Source: Lysinibacillus sp. SGAir0095
GTDB taxonomy: Bacteria; Bacillota; Bacilli; Bacillales_A; Planococcaceae
Assembly (NCBI RefSeq): GCF_005491425.1
Contig: NZ_CP028083.1
Span: forward strand, 1,822,001-1,886,000
DNA length: 64,000 bases
Direction: 5' to 3'
Shown here: positions 8,600-15,998 of the stretch, piece by piece
Numbering within the stretch: the stretch's first letter is position 1
How the letters are laid out: each line of letters starts with the position of its first letter
Notes under the pieces: model-generated
Told to the model about the DNA's origin: nothing
Databases searched by the model: none
Seen by the model: only the letters and a program-made list of their open reading frames with translations
Translations under genes and position numbers: made by a program

Positions 8600-9571
8600 A
8601 TGAAGATTTTATTTACTCGTTCGATTCAATCTCCATTGTTGGAGCTAATTCCAAAAGAATATGAAGTCGTGATGTGGAAGGAAGAAAATCGTGTCATGCC
8701 AAGAAAAGAGCTATTGAAAGAAGTAGCTGATGCGGATGCTATTTTCACGAATCTTACAGATCAACTAGATGCGGAGTTTTTCGAGCACGCGAAAAAGTTA
8801 AAGATTGTAAGTACGATGGCAGTTGGTTTTGATAACATAGATGTGCAAGAGGCGACTAAACGCGGAATTCCCGTAGGCCACACACCAGATGTATTATCCG
8901 AAGCAGTAGCAGAACTTGCCTTTACACTGATGTTTGCCTGTGCAAGAAGAGTTTTTGAAAGTATGCAATTTATTAAGGAAAATAAATGGGAGAGCTGGGG
9001 TCCCTATTTATTTGCTGGACAGAAGATTTCGGGGGCTAAATTAGGGATCATTGGAATGGGTCGAATTGGAAGGATTCTAGCGAAGCAGGCAAAGGCTTTA
9101 AATATGGAAGTGGTATATACAAACCGCCGCCCAAACCCACAGACAGAGGCTGAGCTAAATGTTGAATATCGTGAACTAGAAGTGCTATTAAAGGAATCTG
9201 ATTACGTAGTCATGTTAGCCCCAGCGTCGAACGAAACATACCATATGATGGGTTATGAACAATTCGCTCTAATGAAACCGACAAGTATTTTTGTAAATGT
9301 TTCACGGGGGACGACAGTGGATGAGGAAGCATTACATCAAATTTTAGTTGAAAAGAAAATCTTCGCAGCTGGTCTAGATGTGTTTGAAGTTGAACCCATT
9401 CATCCAAATCATCCGTTACTTTCATTAGAGAATGTGATTGCTGTGCCACATATCGGAAGTGCTACAAAGGAAACTAGGGATAAAATGGTTGAAATTGCAG
9501 TGATCAATATTCTAAATGGTTTAAAAGGGAACCGATTGCTACATACCGTTAATGAAGAAGTTTACCAATAA
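8600..9571 (+). CDS. D-isomer-specific 2-hydroxyacid dehydrogenase (glyoxylate/hydroxypyruvate reductase type)
   Basis: 323 residues, the normal length for NAD(P)-dependent glyoxylate reductase/D-glycerate dehydrogenase. The Rossmann dinucleotide motif is GIIGMGRIGRI near residue 150. The catalytic Arg-Glu-His set is carried by NVSRGTTVDEEAL, GLDVFEVEP and PHIGSATKETR. The N-terminal substrate domain includes STMAVGFDNID. It probably interconverts glyoxylate or hydroxypyruvate with the 2-hydroxyacid. The exact substrate cannot be read from sequence. It is similar in type to Bacillus YvcT. Single gene; GGGTGTGGAAG precedes the ATG, and a bulged terminator follows. Confidence 0.88.
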   Translation: MKILFTRSIQSPLLELIPKEYEVVMWKEENRVMPRKELLKEVADADAIFTNLTDQLDAEFFEHAKKLKIVSTMAVGFDNIDVQEATKRGIPVGHTPDVLSEAVAELAFTLMFACARRVFESMQFIKENKWESWGPYLFAGQKISGAKLGIIGMGRIGRILAKQAKALNMEVVYTNRRPNPQTEAELNVEYRELEVLLKESDYVVMLAPASNETYHMMGYEQFALMKPTSIFVNVSRGTTVDEEALHQILVEKKIFAAGLDVFEVEPIHPNHPLLSLENVIAVPHIGSATKETRDKMVEIAVINILNGLKGNRLLHTVNEEVYQ

Positions 9572-9588
9572 GTATTATTTTGAATCTA

Positions 9589-9626
9589 GAGCAATTTTGC
9601 CATTATAAGCAGAATGCTCTTTTCTT
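9589..9626 (+). terminator. Terminator after hydroxyacid dehydrogenase
   Basis: An 11-bp stem with a single bulge (GAGCA-A-TTTTGC with GCAGAATGCTC), followed by TTTTCTTT. Confidence 0.65.
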
Positions 9627-9777
9627 TGCTCAAATCTAATAATAAGTATAAATTTATTAGAATATTTAAAATACTTTCAAATCGAAGTTATTTACTTAAG
9701 ACTAAGAGTGTCATAGAATAATAGACAGACGAGAAAATTAGATTGCTTCTAATTTAAGTATGAGGGGGAAAAGTACG

Positions 9778-10674
9778 ATGAAATTGAATGAATGGTTGAA
9801 TAATGAAATACCAAACATTTCAAAATCACTTGAAGATATACATAAAGATTATTTTTCAATTGATAAGACAATTGGTTTTGAAGGGCAAGAGACGATCTAT
9901 AAAATACTGCGAAACTTCCGTTCTGCACTTTTCCCATGTTTGTGTGATAAAGTCACATTCGATGAAACAAGGCTGAACATTACCATAGGAAATAATTTGA
10001 GAATCTCTGCATTAAATCTGAAAGATTTAATTGAAAAGGTACTATTGAATGACAGCAATATCCCATTGAATCAAATCACATCACGAGCTGAAGAAATCGT
10101 CATGAACTTGATAAATAAGTTTCCTGAACTTCGAAGAATGCTTCAAACAGATATCCAAGCTGCATATAACGGGGATCCGGCAACAACTTCAATTGAAGAA
10201 ATCTTGCTAAGTTATCCTTCTATTCAAACGATGTCCATCCACCGAATTGCACATGAACTATACAAAGAGGGAGTCCCTGTAATTCCAAGAATTATGTCGG
10301 AATATGCACATCAACTAACTGGAATCGATATACACCCAGGTGCTTCTATTGGGGAGTATTTCTTCATCGACCATGGAACGGGGGTTGTTATTGGAGAAAC
10401 ATGTACAATTGGAAAAAATGTAAAAATATATCAAGGAGTTACACTTGGGGCAAAAAGCTTCCCGCTTGATGAAAACGGAAATCCTATCAAAGGGATTAAG
10501 CGACATCCAAATATTGAAGATAATGTTGTCATCTACGCTGGAGCAACGATTCTTGGTGGCGACACAACAATTGGTCAGAATTCGGTCATTGGAGGAAATA
10601 TTTGGTTGACTCAATCTGTTCCTGAAAATTCGAGAGTATATCAAACTCAACCGTTACCAAATATCAAAAGTTAA
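9778..10674 (+). CDS. Serine O-acetyltransferase, long EpsC-like form
   Basis: About 298 residues. The C-terminal half is a left-handed beta-helix of hexapeptide repeats ('GIDIHPGASIGEYFFIDHGT', 'GVVIGETCTIGKNVKIYQGVTLG', 'HPNIEDNVVIYAGATILGG') with the catalytic DHGTG and HPN motifs of serine acetyltransferases. It makes O-acetylserine for cysteine synthesis. The longer alpha-helical N-terminal region matches the EpsC/SatA group of Gram-positives. ATG 9778 is preferred to ATG 9760 because GAGGGGG lies nine bases upstream. No cysteine-synthase gene is adjacent and no T-box is visible in the 190-base leader. A terminator follows. Confidence 0.88.
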   Translation: MKLNEWLNNEIPNISKSLEDIHKDYFSIDKTIGFEGQETIYKILRNFRSALFPCLCDKVTFDETRLNITIGNNLRISALNLKDLIEKVLLNDSNIPLNQITSRAEEIVMNLINKFPELRRMLQTDIQAAYNGDPATTSIEEILLSYPSIQTMSIHRIAHELYKEGVPVIPRIMSEYAHQLTGIDIHPGASIGEYFFIDHGTGVVIGETCTIGKNVKIYQGVTLGAKSFPLDENGNPIKGIKRHPNIEDNVVIYAGATILGGDTTIGQNSVIGGNIWLTQSVPENSRVYQTQPLPNIKS

Positions 10675-10689
10675 TATGATAATGAAAAG

Positions 10690-10731
10690 AAAAAGCCTGT
10701 TGGGGAAACGTATTCCTGACAGGCTTTTTTC
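10690..10731. terminator. Bidirectional terminator
   Basis: AAAAAGCCTGT (10690-10700) pairs with ACAGGCTTTTT (10719-10729). The A and T runs serve both the serine acetyltransferase gene and the convergent small gene. Confidence 0.85.
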
Positions 10732-10744
10732 TATTGTAAATTTA

Positions 10745-10945
10745 CTAAGCCATGCCACCTTGATTGTTGTCCATTTTTTTAATAACTTCTTTAGCAGGTA
10801 GCTTTTTAGAGTTATTTTTTTCTGGATGTTCAACCGTAATGAGGCCAAACTCTTCATCTTTACTAAAACGGACCTCTTCTTTTGAAACATCTAATGCATT
10901 TTTATTTCTCGTGTTTAATTCGTCATATTCATGATTATTTGTCAT
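10745..10945 (-). CDS. Small hydrophilic protein, unknown
   Basis: 66 residues, very polar and charged ('NTRNKNALDVSKEEVRFSKDEEFG'), starting at an ATG with AAGGGAG eleven bases upstream on the minus strand. The composition resembles small sporulation- or stress-associated proteins of bacilli, but I cannot name a family. It faces the serine acetyltransferase gene and shares the terminator between them. Confidence 0.6.
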   Translation of the reverse strand: MTNNHEYDELNTRNKNALDVSKEEVRFSKDEEFGLITVEHPEKNNSKKLPAKEVIKKMDNNQGGMA

Positions 10946-11049
10946 AAGATTCAGCTCCCTTCAAAGACTAATATGAGTATTTTTGTATGTGTTTATGTAC
11001 TTTCTATTCACTTTAAGTAAATAGAAATAAGATAAAAAATTAGTTACTT

Positions 11050-11090
11050 TTATATCGTTAAATACGATATAATCTATAGTGACGATATAA
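11050..11090 (+). promoter_or_regulatory. MarR autoregulatory operator and promoter
   Basis: A perfect 23-bp inverted repeat, TTATATCGT-N5-ACGATATAA (11050-11072), overlaps the -10 hexamer TATAAT at 11068-11073. A further direct copy of the right arm lies at 11082-11090. A TTACTT at 11044 is a weak -35. This is the expected layout for repression by the MarR protein encoded immediately downstream. Confidence 0.65.
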
Positions 11091-11103
11091 AAAGAGGTGG
11101 CCT

Positions 11104-11496
11104 ATGGAACTAAATACATACTTTACAGATATTTATTATTATCTTCATCCCACACATGTACAGACAATTTCTCATCAAAGCATTCGAATATTGCAAATGA
11201 TTCAGAAAGAACAAGAGGTTACTGTTCGATTTGTGTCAGAAGCTTTGTCCATTTCACATAATACCGCGTCTGAGCATGTGAAAAAGCTTGTGAATAATGG
11301 TTGGGTCATAAAAAAACGTAGCAATGAGGACCAAAGAAAAGTATTCCTGCAGTTAACAGTGGCAGGATTTCATGTAGTGAAACAAAACACAGAACTAAAT
11401 GAAATAAAATTACAAGCAGCTTTGAATAAATTAAGCGAAACAGAACAAAAACAAGTTATGGACGCTTTTCGTTTGTTAAGCGAGGTAGCAAAATGA
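11104..11496 (+). CDS. MarR-family transcriptional regulator
   Basis: 130 residues with a winged-helix core: VRFVSEALSISHNTASEHVKKLVNNGWVIKKRS is the helix-turn-helix and wing with the typical 'D.R...L.LT..G' tail (DQRKVFLQLTVAGFHVV). It binds DNA as a dimer, and the 23-bp palindrome over its own promoter is the likely site. Its stop overlaps the start of the DUF3147 gene (ATGA), so the two are co-translated. The ligand is unknown. Confidence 0.85.
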   Translation: MELNTYFTDIYYYLHPTHVQTISHQSIRILQMIQKEQEVTVRFVSEALSISHNTASEHVKKLVNNGWVIKKRSNEDQRKVFLQLTVAGFHVVKQNTELNEIKLQAALNKLSETEQKQVMDAFRLLSEVAK

Positions 11497-11840
11497 TGGT
11501 CTGGTTGAAGCTTATTACCTCTGCTCTAATTATTGCCAGTGTAACTGAACTGGCTAGAAAATTCCCGCTTTATGGGGGTGTTATTGCTGCTCTCCCCTTA
11601 ATAAGCCTGCTAAGTATTTTTTGGTTAACCGTCCAGGGAGAAACAGTTAAGCAAATTCAAACGTTTACAATGGGCGTTATTCTAGGGTTACCAGCCACGA
11701 TTGTACTTTTACTGGTAGTGTATATGATGATCAAACATTCATTTCCCTTTGTTTTGTCACTAGTCGCTGGAATCATAGCTTGGAGTGTTTTTTTAGGTCT
11801 TCAAAAATTATTATTTGAACATTTTAATATCCACCTATAA
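11493..11840 (+). CDS. DUF3147-family membrane protein
   Basis: 115 residues with four predicted membrane helices ('LITSALIIASVTELA', 'YGGVIAALPLISLLSIFWL', 'FTMGVILGLPATIVLLLVVYM', 'FPFVLSLVAGIIAWSVFLGL'). The 'ELARKFPLYGGVIAALPL' segment is characteristic of DUF3147 proteins, whose function is not established. Overlap with the MarR gene suggests that the regulator controls this membrane protein, perhaps a small exporter or a membrane-stress protein. That is inference. It ends at a terminator shared with the convergent MocR gene. Confidence 0.75.
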   Translation: MMVWLKLITSALIIASVTELARKFPLYGGVIAALPLISLLSIFWLTVQGETVKQIQTFTMGVILGLPATIVLLLVVYMMIKHSFPFVLSLVAGIIAWSVFLGLQKLLFEHFNIHL

Positions 11841-11851
11841 AGAGAAATATA

Positions 11852-11890
11852 AAAGATCACCATCAAATTCAAAATTGATGGTGATTTTTC
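11852..11890. terminator. Shared convergent terminator
   Basis: ATCACCATCAA (11856-11866) pairs with TTGATGGTGAT (11875-11885), with a T run on the right and an A run on the left. The minus-strand MocR coding region ends inside it. Confidence 0.85.
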
Positions 11891-13248
11891 CATTGGGTCG
11901 AAAGTAGGGATACTGCTTCTTCAATATCGTTATATGAAATGGCTCCATAACCCATCATAACCAAATTATCATTGTTACTTAATTGATAGGAGCTTGAGAT
12001 AGGGTCTAGAGCAATCCCGGCGTCTTGGGCAAGTTGAATTGCAGTCGTTTCATCCAGCGATTTTGGTAACTTCAAGACGATATGTAGACCTGCTGCATCA
12101 CCTATGATTTCATATTCAGGCCCTAAAAAGAACTGTAAATTTTCGATTAATTTCAGTCTTTTTTTGCGATATAATGTCCTCATTTTTGCAATATGCTTTG
12201 TGTACAAACCACTTTCCATCAACTCAGCGATTACAAATTGGTCAATTTTAGAAACCGTTGTTTTGTGATCACCATAAAACGAATTAAACTTTGCAACTAG
12301 GGTTTTAGGTAAAATCATATAGCTCATGCGAATCGAAGGCATTAATGTTTTTGAAAATGTTCCAAAATAGATGACCCTTTGTAGTTGATCAATTTGGGCT
12401 AAAGGAGGAACAGGGCTTCCTTTATAACGAAATTCAGAATCATAGTCATCTTCAATTAAAAAAGCATCATTTTCTGACGCCCATTTTAATAAATCAATTC
12501 TTCTTTCAATGGGCATTACGCCTCCTAAAGGGAATTGATGGGCAGGTGTTATATAGTAATACTGACATGATTTTGCGGGGATGCCTGCTCCTTTTTCATC
12601 AATGGGTACAAATTCAATCGATAATTGGTTTTGCTGAAGAATGGCAGTCGCCCTTCTGAAACCAGGCTCTTCAATGGCTACATTGACGTTACCGAAGAAC
12701 CTGGACAATTCGTTTAGCTGGTGTTGGGTACCACTATAGACAAAAATTTGGTCGACGTCACAAGTAAAGCCCCTGGATTTTGTTATGTATATTGCGATTT
12801 GTTCTCTTAATGACAGCTCTCCTTGCCAGGGTCCATTTGGTACAATATCAGAATTTAGATGCTTTCTATAAAGTTTTAGCCATATCTTTAGAGGAAACGC
12901 TTGATGATCGACTTGCCCATTTTTAAAATTATATTGTATTTTTGGGACTGACTTTAAGATTTTTTTTTCCTCTTCATGAATTGATTGCGTCCATTCAACA
13001 TCATAAGCGGAAATGTAATAGCCGGAACGTTCTACACTATAAATATACCCCTCGCTTGCTAATTGCTCGTAGGCTTCTTTTACCGTATGGATACTTACAT
13101 TTAAAATAGTGGCTAGGCTTCTTTTTGAAGGAAGTTTTTCATTAGCAGACAATGTTTGACTCACAATCTTGTTTTTCAGCTGTTCATAAATATCTAGATA
13201 CTTTGCTTTTTTATTTGAAAAATGTATTGAGATTTCCACAATTTCCAC
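11869..13248 (-). CDS. MocR/GabR-type PLP-dependent transcriptional regulator
   Basis: 459 residues with two domains. The N-terminal GntR winged helix (residues about 10-80) contains 'LPSKRSLATILNVSIHTVKEAYEQLASEGYI'. The remainder is a fold-type-I aminotransferase-like domain with 'YYITPAHQFPLGGVM', 'LIEDDYDSEFRY' and 'YFGTFSKTLMPSIRMSYM'. In the last motif the Lys of TFSKTL is the PLP-binding residue. Such proteins sense amines, amino acids or PLP and regulate adjacent genes. It diverges from a GNAT acetyltransferase gene, and an inverted repeat at 13275-13298 lies between them. Target and ligand cannot be read from sequence. A GabR- or PdxR-like role is possible, but neither gabTD nor pdxST is nearby. 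Confidence 0.9.
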   Translation of the reverse strand: MEIVEISIHFSNKKAKYLDIYEQLKNKIVSQTLSANEKLPSKRSLATILNVSIHTVKEAYEQLASEGYIYSVERSGYYISAYDVEWTQSIHEEEKKILKSVPKIQYNFKNGQVDHQAFPLKIWLKLYRKHLNSDIVPNGPWQGELSLREQIAIYITKSRGFTCDVDQIFVYSGTQHQLNELSRFFGNVNVAIEEPGFRRATAILQQNQLSIEFVPIDEKGAGIPAKSCQYYYITPAHQFPLGGVMPIERRIDLLKWASENDAFLIEDDYDSEFRYKGSPVPPLAQIDQLQRVIYFGTFSKTLMPSIRMSYMILPKTLVAKFNSFYGDHKTTVSKIDQFVIAELMESGLYTKHIAKMRTLYRKKRLKLIENLQFFLGPEYEIIGDAAGLHIVLKLPKSLDETTAIQLAQDAGIALDPISSSYQLSNNDNLVMMGYGAISYNDIEEAVSLLSTQWKNHHQF

Positions 13249-13274
13249 CCTCTGGTATGGTTTAGAATATCATT

Positions 13275-13298
13275 TTTGATACTTTTTATCGTATCAAA
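13275..13298. promoter_or_regulatory. Inverted repeat in the MocR/GNAT divergent control region
   Basis: TTTGATAC (13275-13282) and GTATCAAA (13291-13298) form perfect 8-bp arms with an 8-base spacer, midway between the divergent start codons. It is a plausible operator for the MocR-type regulator. Confidence 0.5.
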
Positions 13299-13332
13299 TT
13301 TGCAGTTAACTAGTAATAGGGAGGGAATAAAA

Positions 13333-13929
13333 TTGCAAAAAAAAATTACCTTAGATAATGAAATAGTACAAGTAAGAACTATTCAGGAAGAAGATTTTGA
13401 AGGCATGCTGAAAGCGGCAATGTATCCTGAAATTTGGGAGCATATGTCGGTTTCGTTATTAACACAGGAAGCAGTGCAAACCTACATTGAAAATGCGATA
13501 AAAGAAAGGCAAACGAATCAATCCCATACTTTTGTTATCGTGAACAAAAAAACGAATGAAATAATTGGAAGTACATCCTTTTTGGATATTGCTGAAAACC
13601 ATAAGCGAGTTGAAATAGGTTCAACTTGGATTTCACCGAAATATTGGCGAACAAATATGAACACGAACTGTAAATTTCTATTATTAAAATACTGTTTTGA
13701 AGAGCTGCAGCTTAATCGAGTTCAAATCAAGACTGGACATGAAAACTTCCGTTCTCAAAAAGCGATTGAACGACTAGGAGCAACTAAAGAAGGCATTTTA
13801 AGAAATCACATGATTCGTAAGGAAGGAAAAATTCGTCATACGGTGATGTATAGCATCATCAAGGAGGAGTGGCCAGTAATTAAAGAGCGATTTATTGGAA
13901 GGTTGCTAGCGAACGATCAAGGAATGTAG
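13333..13929 (+). CDS. GNAT-family N-acetyltransferase (RimJ/RimL-like)
   Basis: 198 residues. The acetyl-CoA binding core is 'TTWISPKYWRTNMNTNCKFLLLKYCFEEL' and 'RVQIKTGHENFRSQKAIERLGATKEGILR', the latter being the signature of RimJ/RimL-type amino-terminal or small-molecule acetyltransferases. TTG 13333 is chosen because AGGGAGGG lies seven bases before it. The upstream in-frame ATG at 13276 falls within the regulatory inverted repeat. Divergent from MocR and perhaps its target. Substrate unknown. Confidence 0.8.
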   Translation: MQKKITLDNEIVQVRTIQEEDFEGMLKAAMYPEIWEHMSVSLLTQEAVQTYIENAIKERQTNQSHTFVIVNKKTNEIIGSTSFLDIAENHKRVEIGSTWISPKYWRTNMNTNCKFLLLKYCFEELQLNRVQIKTGHENFRSQKAIERLGATKEGILRNHMIRKEGKIRHTVMYSIIKEEWPVIKERFIGRLLANDQGM

Positions 13930-14040
13930 ATGTTAAGCTAAAAGGTCTAATATTTTCATGATTTCACATTTTATTCACTATCGTAATGTTGTATTATAAT
14001 TTACATATATGTATAATAATACAGTTTATGAGGTGGCGAA

Positions 14041-14649
14041 ATGAATCTAATATGTGAGTCCAGTAATCTAGAAGATTATCTGATCGAATTGGATGAACTT
14101 AATTATTCTAATCCAATTATTGAGGAAAAAGTAAACGAACTATTTAACCATGAACAGAAAGAGATTGAAAAAGTTAAAATTGCCTTTGAATTTGTCCGAG
14201 ATGAAATATCGCATTCTTGGGATAGTCAACGAACAAAGGTTACATGTAATGCTTCAGACGTATTAAAACACAAAGAAGGAATTTGTTATGCAAAATCCAA
14301 TCTTTTGGCTGCACTATTGCGTTCTCAAGGAATTCCTACCGGTTTTTGCTATCAGCGTTTAATGCTGTTTGACACACCAGAAAAAGGGTATTCACTACAT
14401 GCTTTGAATGCAGTTTATCTAAATTCATTAAATAAATGGATACGTTTAGATGCTCGAGGCAACAAACCTGGTATCAATGCCCAATTTTCGTTGGAGGAAG
14501 AGAAATTAGCTTTTACTGTTAATGAGCATTTCGATGAAAAGGATTATCCAATAATTTATGTGAAGCCAAATTCAAAAACAATCACTGTATTAAAAGTGAA
14601 CAACGATGCATTGGAAATGTATAAATATAAATTGCCAGAAAGCATCTAG
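14041..14649 (+). CDS. Transglutaminase-like cysteine-protease-fold protein
   Basis: 202 residues with the Cys-His-Asp triad of the transglutaminase-like superfamily: EGICYAKSNLLAALLR (Cys), GYSLHALNAVYL (His) and WIRLDARGNKPG (Asp). It is cytosolic, without signal peptide or membrane helix. Proteins of this type act as peptidases or amidases, and the substrate is unknown. A GAGGTGGCG site precedes the ATG, and a TATAAT lies upstream near 13995 next to a 12-bp palindrome TACATATATGTA. A strong hairpin follows. Monocistronic. Confidence 0.8.
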   Translation: MNLICESSNLEDYLIELDELNYSNPIIEEKVNELFNHEQKEIEKVKIAFEFVRDEISHSWDSQRTKVTCNASDVLKHKEGICYAKSNLLAALLRSQGIPTGFCYQRLMLFDTPEKGYSLHALNAVYLNSLNKWIRLDARGNKPGINAQFSLEEEKLAFTVNEHFDEKDYPIIYVKPNSKTITVLKVNNDALEMYKYKLPESI

Positions 14650-14667
14650 GGGACTCGGAAAAAGGGA

Positions 14668-14721
14668 CGAAACCAAAAAATCTTTGCCCCTATAAAAGTA
14701 GAAATTTTTTGGTTTCGATTT
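14668..14721 (+). terminator. Terminator of transglutaminase-like gene
   Basis: 14-bp arms CGAAACCAAAAAAT and ATTTTTTGGTTTCG (14668-14681, 14704-14717) followed by ATTTTAT. Confidence 0.7.
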
Positions 14722-14884
14722 TATCTTTAAGCAATTTGGGAATCCCAATTTATTGCCATTATAAGCTCTTTATCATTAACTCTATATGACTTTGCTAACT
14801 ATACATGCTACTATTAAACAATTTCCTTTACCTTATATTCCTATTTTTTTCATCAAATCTATAAAACTAAACTATGACTAATGA

Positions 14885-15385
14885 TTAGTCCCAACCAACC
14901 AAATCGCTTCTTCTTTCTAATAGCAAAATATCCCTCCAGATGCCGTCTTGTTTGCCGATTTTTTCACGTATGCCGACAATTTTGAAGCCGTTTTTTTTAT
15001 GTAATTGAATGCTTGCTTCATTTTCACAAAAGATTTTGGATTCCAATGTCCAGAAACCTTCTGCTTCTGAATGTTTGATCAAATGATGAAGCAGCAAATT
15101 TCCAACACCTTTTCCCTTTGCATCAGGATGTACATAAATGCTTAACTCTCCAACACCCGAATATACTTTTCTATAGGAAACAGGCGTGAGCTTACACCAT
15201 CCTAAAATGATTGCATCCTCTTCTGCTACAAATGTGCAAGAAGCAATGGCATTCCCATACCATTGATCAAATGACGAGGGGGCTTCTGTCTCAAATGTAG
15301 CATTCTTCGTAGCAATACCTGCTTCATAAATGGTTTTCACTTGCTCCCAATCATTTTTTGTAACTGTTCGCATTAAAATAGACAT
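14885..15385 (-). CDS. GNAT acetyltransferase, phosphinothricin-acetyltransferase-like
   Basis: 166 residues beginning MSILMRTVTKNDW. The start is set by GGAGGT eight bases upstream on the minus strand, discarding an upstream in-frame ATG. Motifs include 'WCKLTPVSYRKVYSGVGELSIYVHPDAKGKGVGNLLLHHLIKHSE' (acetyl-CoA binding Q/RxxGxG/A type KGKGVG) and 'IQLHKKNGFKIVGIREKIGKQDGIWRDILLLER', typical of the PAT/YwnH/MnaT group that acetylates phosphinothricin, methionine sulfone or related amino acids. Divergent from a MarR gene. The natural substrate is uncertain. Confidence 0.85.
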   Translation of the reverse strand: MSILMRTVTKNDWEQVKTIYEAGIATKNATFETEAPSSFDQWYGNAIASCTFVAEEDAIILGWCKLTPVSYRKVYSGVGELSIYVHPDAKGKGVGNLLLHHLIKHSEAEGFWTLESKIFCENEASIQLHKKNGFKIVGIREKIGKQDGIWRDILLLERRSDLVGWD

Positions 15386-15431
15386 AATTAGTACCTCCAA
15401 TAGATTTATAATTTAATTTTATGTAAAATAG

Positions 15432-15460
15432 TTGCATTATACAAGTAAAAGGTGTATAAA
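15432..15460 (+). promoter_or_regulatory. Promoter with overlapping MarR-type operator (copy 1)
   Basis: TTGCAT (15432-15437), a 17-base spacer and TATAAA (15455-15460) make a sigma-A promoter for the MarR gene. The near-palindrome TTGCATTATACAA (15432-15444) covers the -35. An almost identical element precedes the downstream flavoprotein gene (15962). Confidence 0.6.
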
Positions 15461-15479
15461 TAAACCAAGAGGTGAAATA

Positions 15480-15926
15480 ATGGAAAACAAAAGAGAAATT
15501 TTCCATGTACTAACGAGAAGATTTGGTTTATTAGATAAAAATTGTTGTGCAGTTGGGAACTTTGAAATATCCATTGTTCAAAGCCATATCCTATATGAAA
15601 TCGATAAACAATTCGAACCATCTATGCAGCAAATAGCCGAATCCTTAGCGATGGATATTACGACATTTAGTAGACAAATACAAACATTAGTCAATATGGA
15701 ACTTGTAATGAAAACACCCTCAACCCAAGATAAACGTGTATCCATTTTAAGTTTGACCGTACAAGGGAAATTTGTAGCAACCAATATTGATCATTCGATG
15801 AATGCATATTTAGACGAAGTATTCTCTCATATGAACGAATTTGAAAGAGAAACCGTTATTCGTTCACTTAAATTATTAAACGAAGCTATGTCAAATTCCT
15901 CTGTTTGTTGTAAACCACTTTTTTAA
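15480..15926 (+). CDS. MarR-family regulator with vicinal cysteine pairs
   Basis: 148 residues starting at the ATG after AGAGGTGAAATA. The helix-turn-helix is 'MQQIAESLAMDITTFSRQIQTLVNMELVMK' with the wing 'STQDKRVSILSLTVQGK'. Unusual features are two vicinal cysteine pairs, Cys22-Cys23 (KNCCAV) and Cys143-Cys144 (SVCCKPLF), suggesting a thiol, metalloid or redox sensor. That is inference. The gene is followed by a flavoprotein that also carries CC pairs. Both genes are preceded by the same TTGCA-N3-TGCAA-type element, so they probably form a regulator-target pair. Confidence 0.82.
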   Translation: MENKREIFHVLTRRFGLLDKNCCAVGNFEISIVQSHILYEIDKQFEPSMQQIAESLAMDITTFSRQIQTLVNMELVMKTPSTQDKRVSILSLTVQGKFVATNIDHSMNAYLDEVFSHMNEFERETVIRSLKLLNEAMSNSSVCCKPLF

Positions 15927-15961
15927 GCAAGAGAAATCTTGCTTCTATTTTTAGTTAATAG

Positions 15962-15974
15962 TTGCATTTTGCAA
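15962..15974 (+). promoter_or_regulatory. MarR-type operator (copy 2) before flavoprotein gene
   Basis: The perfect palindrome TTGCA-TTT-TGCAA is embedded in ATAGTTGCATTTTGCAAATA, which matches ATAGTTGCATTATACAAGTA upstream of the MarR gene at 17 of 20 positions. A small hairpin (AGCAAGA/TCTTGCT, 15925-15942) sits just before it. Confidence 0.6.
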
Positions 15975-15998
15975 ATAAATTTAATTGGAGGCCTTACT

